Part shown: positions 35,284 to 43,269 of the stretch, piece by piece
How positions within the stretch are numbered: position 1 is the first letter of the stretch
How the letters are laid out: each line of letters opens with the position of its first letter
Origin: JACRBT01 sp964474285
GTDB taxonomy: Bacteria; Chloroflexota; Dehalococcoidia; Tepidiformales; Tepidiformaceae
Direction: 5' to 3'
Assembly (NCBI GenBank): GCA_964474285.1
Contig: CAYYSD010000001.1
Coordinates: 1 to 64,000, forward strand
Length of the DNA stretch: 64,000 nt
Translations under genes and position numbers: made by a program
The notes under the pieces: model-generated
Databases searched by the model: none
What the model saw: the letters and a program-made list of their open reading frames with translations, nothing else
Told to the model about the DNA's origin: nothing

Positions 35284-35580
35284 ATGGCAGCGCCTGCACT
35301 CCCCGGTACCCGCACTGGCCAGCGTGAGGAGACGCGCGAACACGTCCTCCCACCGTTCAACGTCCGCCTCCACAACGACGACCACAACTCCATGGACCAC
35401 GTCGTCCGTTCGCTTCTCCGCTGCGTTCCCGAACTCACGCGTGAGCGCGCTGGCGAAATCATGTTCGAGGCCCACAACAAGGGCTCAGCGGTTGTCATCA
35501 CCGTCCACAAGGAACTCGCGGAACACTACCGGAACCGCCTCGAAAGCTGCGCCCTTACCGCAACGATCGAACCGGCGTAG
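35284..35580 (+). CDS. clpS: ATP-dependent Clp protease adaptor ClpS
   Basis: A 98-residue adaptor that delivers N-degron substrates to a ClpA/ClpC unfoldase. The flexible N-terminus is followed by the core PPFNVRLHNDDHNSMDHVV, with N31 and D32/D33 forming the N-degron binding site, and H64 in FEAHNKGSAV. The closing ALTATIEPA is standard. No Clp subunit gene lies nearby. The ATG at 35284 gives the usual length; an upstream ATG at 35266 is possible. Confidence 0.92.
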   Translation: MAAPALPGTRTGQREETREHVLPPFNVRLHNDDHNSMDHVVRSLLRCVPELTRERAGEIMFEAHNKGSAVVITVHKELAEHYRNRLESCALTATIEPA

Positions 35581-35897
35581 ACCACCACTCATCGCCCGCC
35601 ACCCGCAGCCCGCGAGCACAGAGAGATGCTCCGGGCCGGACTTCCTTGCTCGCTCGCCGTTGCCGCCGCGCCCGACGGATTCCAGACCATGCCCGGCCTC
35701 GTGAGCGGGAAGTTCTACTTCTTCCAGGGGCACGTCCAACGCGGTCAATATCGTGATGTCGGATTGAGTCAATTCGCGCGGAGGACACCGGGTGACCGCT
35801 GACGCGCCGCACGCCATACTACGCCCAACGCATTCCGCCCACGGCCGCAGCCGGCGGTCAACCGGATGTCCCATCTTTGTTATTGGAGTTCCAGACC
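35581..35897. other. intergenic region, possible short gene remnant on minus strand
   Basis: No convincing gene. On the minus strand a frame carries LTQSDITILTALDVPLEEVE followed by LPAHEAGHGLESVG; HEAGH resembles a zinc-protease motif, but the frame runs antisense into clpS and lacks a ribosome-binding site. The plus strand near the end holds TTGGAG, the ribosome-binding site for the lyase gene. Confidence 0.35.
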
Positions 35898-36902
35898 ATG
35901 CCCCGGCATCCGAATGAGGCCCTCTTCGGAGGAGAGAAGATCTTTCCCATTATTCCTACCTGCGAACACTTCGCCGGAACGGAAGACCGCATCACCAAGG
36001 CCTTTCAACTCCAGGAGAAGATGGGCGGCGTCTTCGACATCACCATGGACTGCGAAGACGGCGCGCCCACCGGCGCGGAGCGCGAACACGCCGAAATGGT
36101 CGTCCGCATGCAGAACAGCGAACTCAACCTGTTCAACATGGCCGGCGTCCGCATCCACGACTACACGAACGAGCACTGGAAGCAGGACGTCGACATCATC
36201 GTGCCCGCCGCTGGTGAGCGCGTCGCCTACCTGACCCTGCCCAAGACGACCCGCGTCGGCGACCTGCGCGAGATGGTGGACTACATCCGGAACACCGCCG
36301 CCCGCTCAGGCATCCGCCGCGATATCCCCATCCACGCGCTCATCGAAACACAGTCGGCCCTTCGCCAGGTGTGGGAGATCGCGGAAGTGCCCACCGTCCA
36401 GGTCCTCGATTTCGGACTGATGGACTTCGTGAGCGACCACCACGGCGCCATCCCGTCCCACGCCATGAAGTCGCCGCTCCAGTTCGACCACGCCCTGCTC
36501 CACCGGGCGAAGGCGGAGACAGTCGCCGCAGCGCTCGCCAATGGCATCGTCCCCGCCCACAACGTCACCCTCGAACTGAAGGACGTGGACTTCATCTTCA
36601 ATGACGCGCGTCGCGCTCGCGAGGAGTTCGGCTTCCTCCGCCAGTGGTCGATCTACCCGGCCCAGATTGAGCCCATCACCCGCGCCATGTCGCCGGCCAT
36701 GCCCGAAATCGAAGAGGCCGAGGCCATCCTCCTGAAAGCCTGGGATGCGGACTGGGGCCCCGTGCAACACGAAGGCAATCTCCACGACCGCGCGACCTAC
36801 CGCTTCTATTGGGAGCAACTCCAGCGAGCGCGCCTGCTCAACCTGAAGCTCAGCCCCATCGTTGAGAGCCGCTTCTTCGCCGAGCCTGTCGGCGTCGCCT
36901 AG
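35898..36902 (+). CDS. HpcH/HpaI aldolase family lyase (CitE/malyl-CoA lyase-like)
   Basis: A 334-residue TIM-barrel C-C lyase. FDITMDCEDGAPTG carries the metal-binding acid region, HALIETQSALRQVWEIA the conserved Glu, and VLDFGLMDFVSDHHGA the Asp-bearing strand. Relatives cleave or form malyl-CoA, citramalyl-CoA or citryl-CoA with Mg2+. The ATG follows TTGGAG; TTG 35877 would add seven residues. A perfect-stem terminator follows. Combined with CoA-transferases and carboxyltransferase elsewhere in the window it hints at a CoA-ester-based carbon pathway, but exact substrate cannot be read. Confidence 0.88.
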   Translation: MPRHPNEALFGGEKIFPIIPTCEHFAGTEDRITKAFQLQEKMGGVFDITMDCEDGAPTGAEREHAEMVVRMQNSELNLFNMAGVRIHDYTNEHWKQDVDIIVPAAGERVAYLTLPKTTRVGDLREMVDYIRNTAARSGIRRDIPIHALIETQSALRQVWEIAEVPTVQVLDFGLMDFVSDHHGAIPSHAMKSPLQFDHALLHRAKAETVAAALANGIVPAHNVTLELKDVDFIFNDARRAREEFGFLRQWSIYPAQIEPITRAMSPAMPEIEEAEAILLKAWDADWGPVQHEGNLHDRATYRFYWEQLQRARLLNLKLSPIVESRFFAEPVGVA

Positions 36903-36931
36903 TCCGGTTCCCCCTTCTGCCGCAATTACAC

Positions 36932-36959
36932 GGAAGCCCTCGTCGAGACGAGGGCTTCC
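36932..36959. terminator. bidirectional intrinsic terminator between convergent genes
   Basis: GGAAGCCCTCGTC and GACGAGGGCTTCC form a perfect inverted repeat with a two-base centre, followed by TGTTT on the plus strand. It lies between the convergent lyase and cupredoxin genes. Confidence 0.85.
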
Positions 36960-36989
36960 TGTTTGGCTGCGATCCGGTGCTCTGCCGTC

Positions 36990-37400
36990 CTATTCGACGA
37001 TGATGACCCCGGCCATAGAAGCCCCGTGCACCCCGCATTGGTACGGGAAGCGTGCGCCTGCTTCGCGGAACACCTTCTCAAAGGTACCGGTCGATTTCTT
37101 ACCCGAATCGGTCCCGGAAAGCAGCACAGAGTGCTCGTTCGTTCCGCTGAACGTCCAGCGGACAACCGTGCCCACTTTCACCTTGAGCTCGCCCGGTTCG
37201 AACTTGTTGTCCGTCACCTTGACCTCTTGTACAGGCGCCGGCGTTGCCGTCGCCGTCGGACCGGTCTCGACTGGTGCCGCATTCCCTCTGCCTCCGCCGT
37301 CGTCCCCACCGCTACCGCACGAAGCCAACAAAACCGCTCCCAACGCCAACGCTCCGCTCATCGCGAGGACGCGAAGTGATCGATGAATCCACCTTGCCAT
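36990..37400 (-). CDS. cupredoxin (plastocyanin-like) lipoprotein
   Basis: A 136-residue exported blue-copper protein. The signal peptide ends in lipobox LLASC (C28), followed by a Gly/Asp and Thr/Ala linker. The type I copper ligands are all present: H90 (NEHSVLL), C122 (PYQCG), H125 (GVHG) and M129. It should carry electrons outside the membrane. The ATG at 37400 follows CTGGAGGGG; a longer frame exists upstream but has no signal peptide. A 15-base palindrome lies 51 bases upstream. Confidence 0.95.
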   Translation of the reverse strand: MARWIHRSLRVLAMSGALALGAVLLASCGSGGDDGGGRGNAAPVETGPTATATPAPVQEVKVTDNKFEPGELKVKVGTVVRWTFSGTNEHSVLLSGTDSGKKSTGTFEKVFREAGARFPYQCGVHGASMAGVIIVE

Positions 37401-37450
37401 AGAACCCCTCCAGCCCGGCGATAGCTCCGCATGGTCGCCGGTGGGCGGGA

Positions 37451-37465
37451 CTATACGAGGTATAG
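37451..37465. promoter_or_regulatory. operator-like palindrome upstream of the cupredoxin gene
   Basis: CTATAC-GAG-GTATAG is a perfect inverted repeat with a three-base centre. TATAGT on the minus strand at its edge could serve as a -10 element for the cupredoxin gene, so a bound repressor would block it. Function inferred. Confidence 0.4.
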
Positions 37466-37634
37466 ACGCCAATAAGCTAGCGGGATCTTCCCGAGAAACC
37501 TCGGCCGTTCGCGCGAGGCTAACCGATGCGCTCTCCCGCTGCGTTCCGCGAACCTGGACACACATGCGAAGGGTCCGCCGGTCGACCCGGAGGACCCTCG
37601 ATCGTTCCCAGATCCAGCCCGAAGCCTTACGAAC

Positions 37635-37931
37635 CTACGCCTCGCCAGCAACCGTCTGGCGACCCGCGCCCACCGGGCCGTCGTGCTCCTCTGATCGGCG
37701 CAGCGCCGCCTGGATCACCTCGATGAGCTGGAGCGCACTTTCCCTGGTCAGCTCCACGGCCACTCGCGGACCCTTCGGTTCGGACGAAACAAAATCGATG
37801 TTCAGCGCGTGTTCGAGTGGGACGTGGAACGGGTGGTCATACGTCACCCACGCCTCGCTCAAGCTGAACCAGCCGTCAGCCGTTCTGCCGCTCCCGGAAA
37901 TGCCAGTCTTTTCAAGAATATTGGTGCACAT
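37635..37931 (-). CDS. DUF6295 family protein
   Basis: A 98-residue protein opening MCTNILEKTGISGSGRTADG and containing AWVTYDHPFHVPLEHALNID, features of a small uncharacterised family often called DUF6295. Its ribosome-binding site AAGGAGGAG lies in the end of the dienelactone hydrolase gene, 11 bases away, so the two are co-translated. Function unknown; partnership with the hydrolase is implied by context. Confidence 0.82.
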   Translation of the reverse strand: MCTNILEKTGISGSGRTADGWFSLSEAWVTYDHPFHVPLEHALNIDFVSSEPKGPRVAVELTRESALQLIEVIQAALRRSEEHDGPVGAGRQTVAGEA

Positions 37932-37942
37932 GGTCTCCTCCT

Positions 37943-38701
37943 TCAGCTCAGCTGCTTCTCGAGGAAGGCCATCACCTTGCTCCAGCCGTCCACGGCCTGC
38001 GCCTGCCGGTAAGCGGCCCGGTCGTAGTAGAAGAACCCGTGCCCCGCCTCCGGATAGCGGTGGAACTCATAATCCTTGCCGTGCTTCTTCAGCTCCTCCT
38101 CGTGAATGTTTACCTGTTCCGGCGTCGGCGCGCGATCCTCATCACCGAAAATGCCAAGGATCGGGCAGACCAGGTTCGGCGTGAGCGTTACCGGCGAAAC
38201 CGGCCGCTTCTCGTTGAGATCCTCATCGCGCATGACAACACCGCCGCCCCAGAGGTCCACGATCGCCTCGTATTGACCGCCGCTGCAGGCGGCAAGATAG
38301 GAGTGGCGTCCCCCCGAACATGTGCCCATCACGCCAACCCTGCCATTGAGGTAGGGCTGCGCCCGCAGGAATCGCATGCTCGCGTTGACATCTCCGACCA
38401 CCTGCTCATCCGCCACACCGCCCGCGCCCCGCACCAGGAGCATCACTTCCTCGATGGTGCCGTGGCCAAGCCGCCCGTACAGGTTCGGCGTGATGGTCGC
38501 ATAGCCCGCCCGCGCCATCTTGAAAGTGCACTCCTTATACCAATCGTCCCAGCCGGGGGCGTGGTGAATCAGGACAAGGCCCGGCATCGGCCCGGCGCCG
38601 GTTGGGCGTGCATAGAACGCATTGATCAGGTCGCCGTTGTGCCCGGGGATGACGATCGTCTCCGCCGTGACCGCTTCGTATTTGTCGGTTGTGTACACCA
38701 A
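37943..38701 (-). CDS. dienelactone hydrolase family protein
   Basis: A 252-residue alpha/beta hydrolase. The nucleophile is C128 in GTCSGGR, the acid D187 or D189 in IFGDEDRAP, and the base H221 in PEAGHGFF, matching the Cys-Asp-His triad of dienelactone hydrolases. It opens lactone or ester rings in aromatic-compound breakdown; the real substrate is unknown. It forms a two-gene unit with the DUF6295 gene downstream. Confidence 0.92.
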   Translation of the reverse strand: MVYTTDKYEAVTAETIVIPGHNGDLINAFYARPTGAGPMPGLVLIHHAPGWDDWYKECTFKMARAGYATITPNLYGRLGHGTIEEVMLLVRGAGGVADEQVVGDVNASMRFLRAQPYLNGRVGVMGTCSGGRHSYLAACSGGQYEAIVDLWGGGVVMRDEDLNEKRPVSPVTLTPNLVCPILGIFGDEDRAPTPEQVNIHEEELKKHGKDYEFHRYPEAGHGFFYYDRAAYRQAQAVDGWSKVMAFLEKQLS

Positions 38702-38885
38702 ACTCCACCCACTGTTCTAAGGTGAGCGAAGTCTATCGGGCGGCCCAATTTCTTGCACCGGCAACAACCTGCGCGGGCAGGCCATGCCACGCCCACGTAG
38801 CCCCCGCCCACCGTCGCCCGAAGGATACGCGATCACTCAGCACCGTCCGCCGCGCTCCCGTGGCCGGGCAAGCGTTCGAGTCCGC

Positions 38886-39683
38886 CTAAGCCGCGAGGAG
38901 CCGCTGCGACCGGCGAGGCACGTATTCAGGGTCATCCGGCACTTCCCAGAGCGACCACGAACCGCGCTTCCACTGGTCCTTGCCCAGTCCCCACTGCTTG
39001 TAGCGCCAGCGCCGGCGTTCAGCGAGCGCGCGCTTCACATCCCAGGGCAAGGCGGCGAGCGGCGCCGCCGGGAGCACGGCCGTCGAGCCATAGAACCCCC
39101 CGCCCGTGCGCAGCTCGCGGTTCAATTCGCGCTGAAGCGCCCAGGTCACCAGTTCGACATGTTCATCCGAGACCGGTTCGATCCCCTCATCAATGCCGGG
39201 GTAGTAGTGATGCGGGTCGTCAAGCGCGGCGAGCGCTTCGCGGATGTCTTCGTTGATCTCATCGCCCAGGTCCTGGAGCGCCGGGTGCAGGTCAGGGTCT
39301 CGCCGGTTGTGCTGGTATTCCTCCGGGATCGTCGTGAACATCTTCGAACAATCCCCGATGCGCAGTGGCAGCTCCGAGAGCTCGTGATGCAACATCGTGA
39401 AACGCGGCGATTTCTCGATGGCGCGAAGGAGCTGGCGATAACTGATGGGCCGCGACGGAGCGAGGAAGGGCACTCGCGTGTGGCCCATGCCCGTGAACGT
39501 GATTCCGCCGGGCGAACCGCACACCAGCGCCGCGAACACGCGCAGGCGGCGTCCCGGGCTGAGGTCGAGCGATGTCGGGTCGAAACGGACCACTCGCCGC
39601 TCCGCCAGGGGGACAGGCCCCGTTGCGCTGCCACCGGGTTCGTCGTCATCGTATGCCGTTGGGCTCCACCAGAACGCGGTCAT
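38886..39683 (-). CDS. conserved hypothetical protein, third gene of unknown operon
   Basis: A 265-residue soluble protein that was not recognised. It starts MTAFWWSPTAYDDDEPGG, has a beta-rich N-terminal part and a helical, charged C-terminal half rich in Trp and Arg (RRRWRYKQWGLGKDQWKRGS). No signal peptide, membrane segment or metal motif is evident. Its ATG comes three bases after the stop of the small gene upstream, so the three genes 40231 to 38886 are one transcription unit. Confidence 0.78.
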   Translation of the reverse strand: MTAFWWSPTAYDDDEPGGSATGPVPLAERRVVRFDPTSLDLSPGRRLRVFAALVCGSPGGITFTGMGHTRVPFLAPSRPISYRQLLRAIEKSPRFTMLHHELSELPLRIGDCSKMFTTIPEEYQHNRRDPDLHPALQDLGDEINEDIREALAALDDPHHYYPGIDEGIEPVSDEHVELVTWALQRELNRELRTGGGFYGSTAVLPAAPLAALPWDVKRALAERRRWRYKQWGLGKDQWKRGSWSLWEVPDDPEYVPRRSQRLLAA

Positions 39684-39686
39684 CGT

Positions 39687-39827
39687 TCACGGCTCCACAT
39701 CGGGCGACGCTCCTTCGCGGCGCTGCTGAGGGCAAATCTTCGCCGGGTCGGTATAACGTTCCGGCCAGGGCGATTCCGAAGGGCTAACCGTCGGCGTTGT
39801 CGTCGGGATGGTTCCTGGGAGTGGCAT
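39687..39827 (-). CDS. small protein of 46 residues
   Basis: A short gene between two co-directional genes. AAGGAGG lies ten bases before the ATG, inside the end of the upstream gene, and the stop is three bases before the next ATG. The product is Pro/Thr/Ser-rich at its start (MPLPGTIPTTTPTVSPSESP) and ends in a charged tail with one Cys (AKICPQQRR). No signal or membrane segment. Function unknown; spacing and ribosome-binding site are the case for it being real. Confidence 0.65.
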   Translation of the reverse strand: MPLPGTIPTTTPTVSPSESPWPERYTDPAKICPQQRREGASPDVEP

Positions 39828-39832
39828 GGCGG

Positions 39833-40231
39833 TCAGTCCTCCTTGAAGCGCCGCATCTGTTCGAAGACATCGGCTGCGGTCGGGGTGCTGGGCTCTTCGG
39901 CGTCGGGCGAATCTCCCTCGAAGATCTGTTTGCGGGCCCGGAACGACTTGAGAAGGATGTTTTTGCCCACCGGCACACCAGCCGGTGATTTCGCCGTCTG
40001 CGGCACGCAGTAATCGATCACGAGGCAATCGCCACGAGACAGGAGAAGTGCACTTTCACTGAGGCTGTATTCCTGGCACCGCAGCAGACACTCGGCGATC
40101 TGATCGTTCAAATCCAGGCTGGCCGGTGGAAACTTCCACTGTTCCTGCTGTGCCACCTCATGCCGGATGGCGGATTGCAGCATCCACAACTCTTCGACTG
40201 TGAATACCGCACTCGCCGTTTGTTCGCTCAT
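39833..40231 (-). CDS. conserved hypothetical protein, first gene of unknown operon
   Basis: A 132-residue soluble protein that was not recognised. After MSEQTASAVFTVEELWMLQS the N-terminal half is helical; a beta segment follows (LLSRGDCLVIDYCVPQTAKS), then a charged C-terminus (ADVFEQMRRFKED). The ATG at 40231 follows AGGAAGGGTGAG; an upstream in-frame ATG (40324) lies in a region with no coding character. It heads a three-gene unit with the 46-residue gene and the 265-residue gene. Confidence 0.75.
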   Translation of the reverse strand: MSEQTASAVFTVEELWMLQSAIRHEVAQQEQWKFPPASLDLNDQIAECLLRCQEYSLSESALLLSRGDCLVIDYCVPQTAKSPAGVPVGKNILLKSFRARKQIFEGDSPDAEEPSTPTAADVFEQMRRFKED

Positions 40232-40630
40232 CCTGTTCTCACCCTTCCTCGCCCCACCGGGGTTATCCCCCTGTTTCCTGTGTGCTGGCGAACTTCTTTC
40301 GGCGGCGTGTCGGGCGTGTAACATTCAGATGAACTGGATCGCTGAATTTCATACCCGGCGCGCTGTCATACTTCAGATTTTCGCTTCGGCGCCATCCAGT
40401 TCTAGCAAAGTCACCCAATCGCCACCCAACATTCGCCTAACATTTACCGGCTTCGGGCCTTCGCCAACTTGCGCCTACGCGATATGACCTGCTGGCATCG
40501 TCTGCCTTCCGAACGCGGCCCTTCCATCAGGGAGTTCCCTCAACTCCCGCCCGGATACCCGCACAGGAGAAACCCCGCCTTACCCGGGTTCGCCCTTCTC
40601 TCTTCTCCCGCAGGCCGTATCCTTCTCGTC
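40232..40630. other. intergenic region between divergent units
   Basis: A 399-base gap with lower GC than its surroundings and no convincing gene. It must contain the promoters of the leftward unknown operon and the rightward transaldolase gene. GGGAGTT at 40530-40536 pairs with AACTCCC at 40542-40548, a short hairpin about 80 bases before the transaldolase start. No riboswitch was recognised. Confidence 0.6.
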
Positions 40631-41284
40631 ATGCAGCTCTTCCTCGATACGGCATCCATCGACGAGATTCGCGCCGCAGCGAAGTTCGGCGTGATCTCCG
40701 GCATCACCACCAACCCCAGCCTCCTGGCGAAGGAGGGCGGTGTCAGCTATAAGCAGCGCATCCTCGAGATCGCAGAAGTCATCGACGGCCCCATCTCCGC
40801 CGAGTGCGTCACCCGCACCGCCGACGAACTGGTCGCCGAAGCCCGCGAGCTCGCCTCCTGGCACCCCAACGTCGTCGTCAAAATCCCCATCGACGAGGCC
40901 GGGCTCGAAGCCATCTCCCGCTGTTCCCGCGAAGGCATTCGCATCAACACCACCCTCATCTTCAACGCCAACCAGGCGCTGCTCGCCGCCCTCGCCGGCG
41001 CCTCGTTCCTCAGCCCCTTCGCCGGCCGCCTCGACGACATCTCCTACGACGGCATGGAACTCATCCACCAGCTCGTCCAGCTCGTCGAGACCCACAACCT
41101 CCCAGCCCGAGTTCTCGCCGCAAGCATCAGGCACCCCCTCCACGTCACGCAGGCAGCCCAGGCCGGCGCTCACATCGCCACCGTCCCTGCCGCCATCATC
41201 TCCCAGATGCTCAAGCACCCGCTGACCGACATCGGCATCCAGCGCTTCCTCGACGACGCCCGCAAAGCCGGCCTGGTGCAGTAG
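40631..41284 (+). CDS. transaldolase / fructose-6-phosphate aldolase-like
   Basis: A 217-residue short-form transaldolase. D6 in MQLFLDTASI, TTNPSLLAKEGG and the Schiff-base K84 in NVVVKIPI are all present. It moves dihydroxyacetone units in the pentose phosphate pathway; members of this subfamily act as transaldolase or as fructose-6-phosphate aldolase and cannot be told apart with certainty here. The ATG gives the family N-terminus; the open frame upstream is non-coding. No ribosome-binding site is obvious. Confidence 0.94.
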   Translation: MQLFLDTASIDEIRAAAKFGVISGITTNPSLLAKEGGVSYKQRILEIAEVIDGPISAECVTRTADELVAEARELASWHPNVVVKIPIDEAGLEAISRCSREGIRINTTLIFNANQALLAALAGASFLSPFAGRLDDISYDGMELIHQLVQLVETHNLPARVLAASIRHPLHVTQAAQAGAHIATVPAAIISQMLKHPLTDIGIQRFLDDARKAGLVQ

Positions 41285-41286
41285 CC

Positions 41287-41400
41287 GTGCGGTCGCCCCT
41301 CGGCCGCGAAATCCTGTTCGACCTCTCTGCCGCCCGCTGCGATTTCCTGGAAGCCCTCGCCCACATCCCAATCCAGGCCACACCCACGCCCAACAACTGA
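41287..41400 (+). CDS. possible 37-residue ORF behind transaldolase
   Basis: Starts GTG two bases after the transaldolase stop and reads VRSPLGREILFDLSAARCDF and 17 further residues. Third positions are almost all G or C, as in the real genes here. There is no ribosome-binding site and no homologue was recognised. It may be a short coupled gene or chance. Confidence 0.25.
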   Translation: MRSPLGREILFDLSAARCDFLEALAHIPIQATPTPNN

Positions 41401-41780
41401 TCCGCCCCCCATTGACCCGTCACTGTACCCGTAGCCCCGGCCCTCAGTGGCCGGAACGCCACGAAAAGCCCATCGCACTGCCTGCCACCCCCTGGAGCCG
41501 TGCCCCTCCGTGGGCACTGGCCGCGAGATTCGCCCCCGCGCCCGCCCGCCGTCTCCGAAGGTTCTCCACCTCTCTCATTGGCCGACCGTGAGCGAGCGCG
41601 GCGCTGTCTCCCTCCCTCACCAGTCGCTCGCCCCCAAACCACACTCCCCCGAGGCGCGCGCGTAAGCATGCGCTCGATCGCTCACGTCTTGAATCGCCAG
41701 GAACTGTTCCACGCCAGGGTTCACCAGCCCCTCAGGGGCCGCGCCCGTGAGGGAGCCCGCGTTCTTCTGCAGCGCCGTCG
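41401..41780. other. intergenic region with a dispersed repeat
   Basis: About 380 bases between the transaldolase gene and the convergent Uma2-type gene. It holds one copy of the GTAGCCCCGGCCCTC repeat (41431-41482), which recurs behind pheT. No gene or RNA was recognised in the rest. Confidence 0.6.
41431..41482. repeat. dispersed 52-base repeat, copy 1
   Basis: Begins GTAGCCCCGGCCCTC, with CCGGCC and GGCCGG able to form a small hairpin, and ends CACTGCC. The same layout occurs at 49175-49226. Both lie directly downstream of coding genes. Confidence 0.7.
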
Positions 41781-42410
41781 TTACTCGCCCGCCAACGACG
41801 CGAGCACCCCCGCCATGTCGCCCGCGAGCAGCGCCGCGGTGTTGAGGCGCAGGCCCGGGAACTCGCGGCTCTCGATGACTCCACCCGGCCCCGGCAACAA
41901 CAACTGAAACTCGCCATCGATCAGGACAAACCAGTCGAGAGCACCCTCCAACACGCGCCAGACGATGTACTCGCGCACCTCATGCCGACGGTACACGTGC
42001 TTCTTTTGGTGGAGGTCCAACGAGACGGAACTCGCTGCAATCTCAGCGACCAGTTCGGGAGCGCCTTCGATGAAGCCCTCCGCGTCGAATCGCGCCGAAC
42101 CACCATCGCGCCACATGCACAGGTCCGGCTGGAACTCGTTGTCGGAGTCGAGGATTAACGTGGAGTTGTGCGCCACGTGCAGGCCCGGGTGCGAAGCCCT
42201 GTATGCGCCAAGCCATGTCCCGAGACTGTTCTCGGGTTCGCCGTGATATCTCGCGCGGAGTGGAGACGCCAAATACACAACTCCTTCGACAAGTTCTGCG
42301 TACTTGAGGTTGGGCATTGCCTCATAGCGACGATGGAACTCGAAGCGCGTCAGGCGGTCACCGCTCTCGAGGCGCATCGCCGGCGGCGAAGAAGACGGTG
42401 CTGCAGCCAT
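41781..42410 (-). CDS. Uma2-family (DUF820) putative nuclease
   Basis: A 209-residue protein of the restriction-endonuclease-like fold. YAELVEGVVYLASP, EFQPDLCMW and ELVAEIAASS followed by KKHVYRRHEVREYIVW give the E-D-ExK-type active-site order seen in Uma2 proteins. This family is expanded in Cyanobacteria and Chloroflexota and has no firmly established role. The start could be 42410 or the ATG 11 codons further in (42377). Confidence 0.88.
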   Translation of the reverse strand: MAAAPSSSPPAMRLESGDRLTRFEFHRRYEAMPNLKYAELVEGVVYLASPLRARYHGEPENSLGTWLGAYRASHPGLHVAHNSTLILDSDNEFQPDLCMWRDGGSARFDAEGFIEGAPELVAEIAASSVSLDLHQKKHVYRRHEVREYIVWRVLEGALDWFVLIDGEFQLLLPGPGGVIESREFPGLRLNTAALLAGDMAGVLASLAGE

Positions 42411-42512
42411 GCTGTCAGTCTAGCACCGCTCGAGTCGCTCTCGTTCGTGTTTCGCTCTCCGTCTGGTCACGCTCCCACCGTTCGCCAGCTCCACGCCGGG
42501 TGACCCACCGGG

Positions 42513-43136
42513 TCACCGCGCACGTCGTGCCCGTCGGCCGGCTGCGATCAACTCAACCGGCGCGAAGCCCATGACGGCGACCCACGTGAACGGCGCCAGC
42601 ACGTACAACGGAATGCTCGCCAGGGCCCCGATCGCCGTGTATCGGGCCCCTTCCGCCCGCGAACCCGGCCGTCCGCTCGCCGAACCGATCAAGACCAGGA
42701 CTGGGGCAGCCACCGTTGCCAGCAGAAGGAAGAACCCCACGACCCGGAAGATTCCCAGCCAGGGCAGAAACAGCATCACGAAAGCGCTGGATCCGGACCA
42801 CAGGGCGAGCAACGCTCCGAGCGCAACCTGCCCCATGTGTCCAAACCCCTCGGTCGCAATAGCCGTAGCCATCGCTGTCAGGGCGGCGAAGTTCATCACC
42901 ACGAAGAAGGCGACCGCAAAGACAACCATTCCCACACCCTGCGCGTCATTGCCGTGGCGCCTGTCATACGACCCCGCTTCTCCCAACGCGAAATAGGCAG
43001 CCACGGCAGCGAGCAAGGACAGACTCCACACGCCCCAGGCGAGCCACCTCGGCCACAGCCGTACCGCGGGTCGCCTCTGAGCAGCCGCTCCAGCACGGTG
43101 CACCGCATGTTTCCGAGAAGCCATTGTCGCCTTCAT
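42513..43136 (-). CDS. polytopic membrane protein of unknown function
   Basis: A 207-residue protein with a basic N-terminus and four to five membrane segments (about 32-50, 68-92, 98-120, 126-148 and 168-190). No domain was recognised. It starts at an ATG with GATCGGGAA before it; ATG five codons on has AAGGCGAC upstream and is equally possible. It is divergent from the PhaC-like gene. Confidence 0.72.
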   Translation of the reverse strand: MKATMASRKHAVHRAGAAAQRRPAVRLWPRWLAWGVWSLSLLAAVAAYFALGEAGSYDRRHGNDAQGVGMVVFAVAFFVVMNFAALTAMATAIATEGFGHMGQVALGALLALWSGSSAFVMLFLPWLGIFRVVGFFLLLATVAAPVLVLIGSASGRPGSRAEGARYTAIGALASIPLYVLAPFTWVAVMGFAPVELIAAGRRARRAR

Positions 43137-43269
43137 TTCCCGATCATCGTGCGCCTCGAACCCCGCCCGCGTCAGCGCTCAAGGGGCCATCGTGCCGGGC
43201 CCGTTCGGCCCCGCTCCTCGCCCCGCCCCTTGCTGTAGACTTCGCCACAAACACCACCGGAGGCGCGCC

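Noticed and set aside
35680..35910. TTCCAGACCATGCCC occurring twice before and at the lyase start
   Set aside because: Only about 18 bases match, with no extension on either side; chance or local codon bias is enough.
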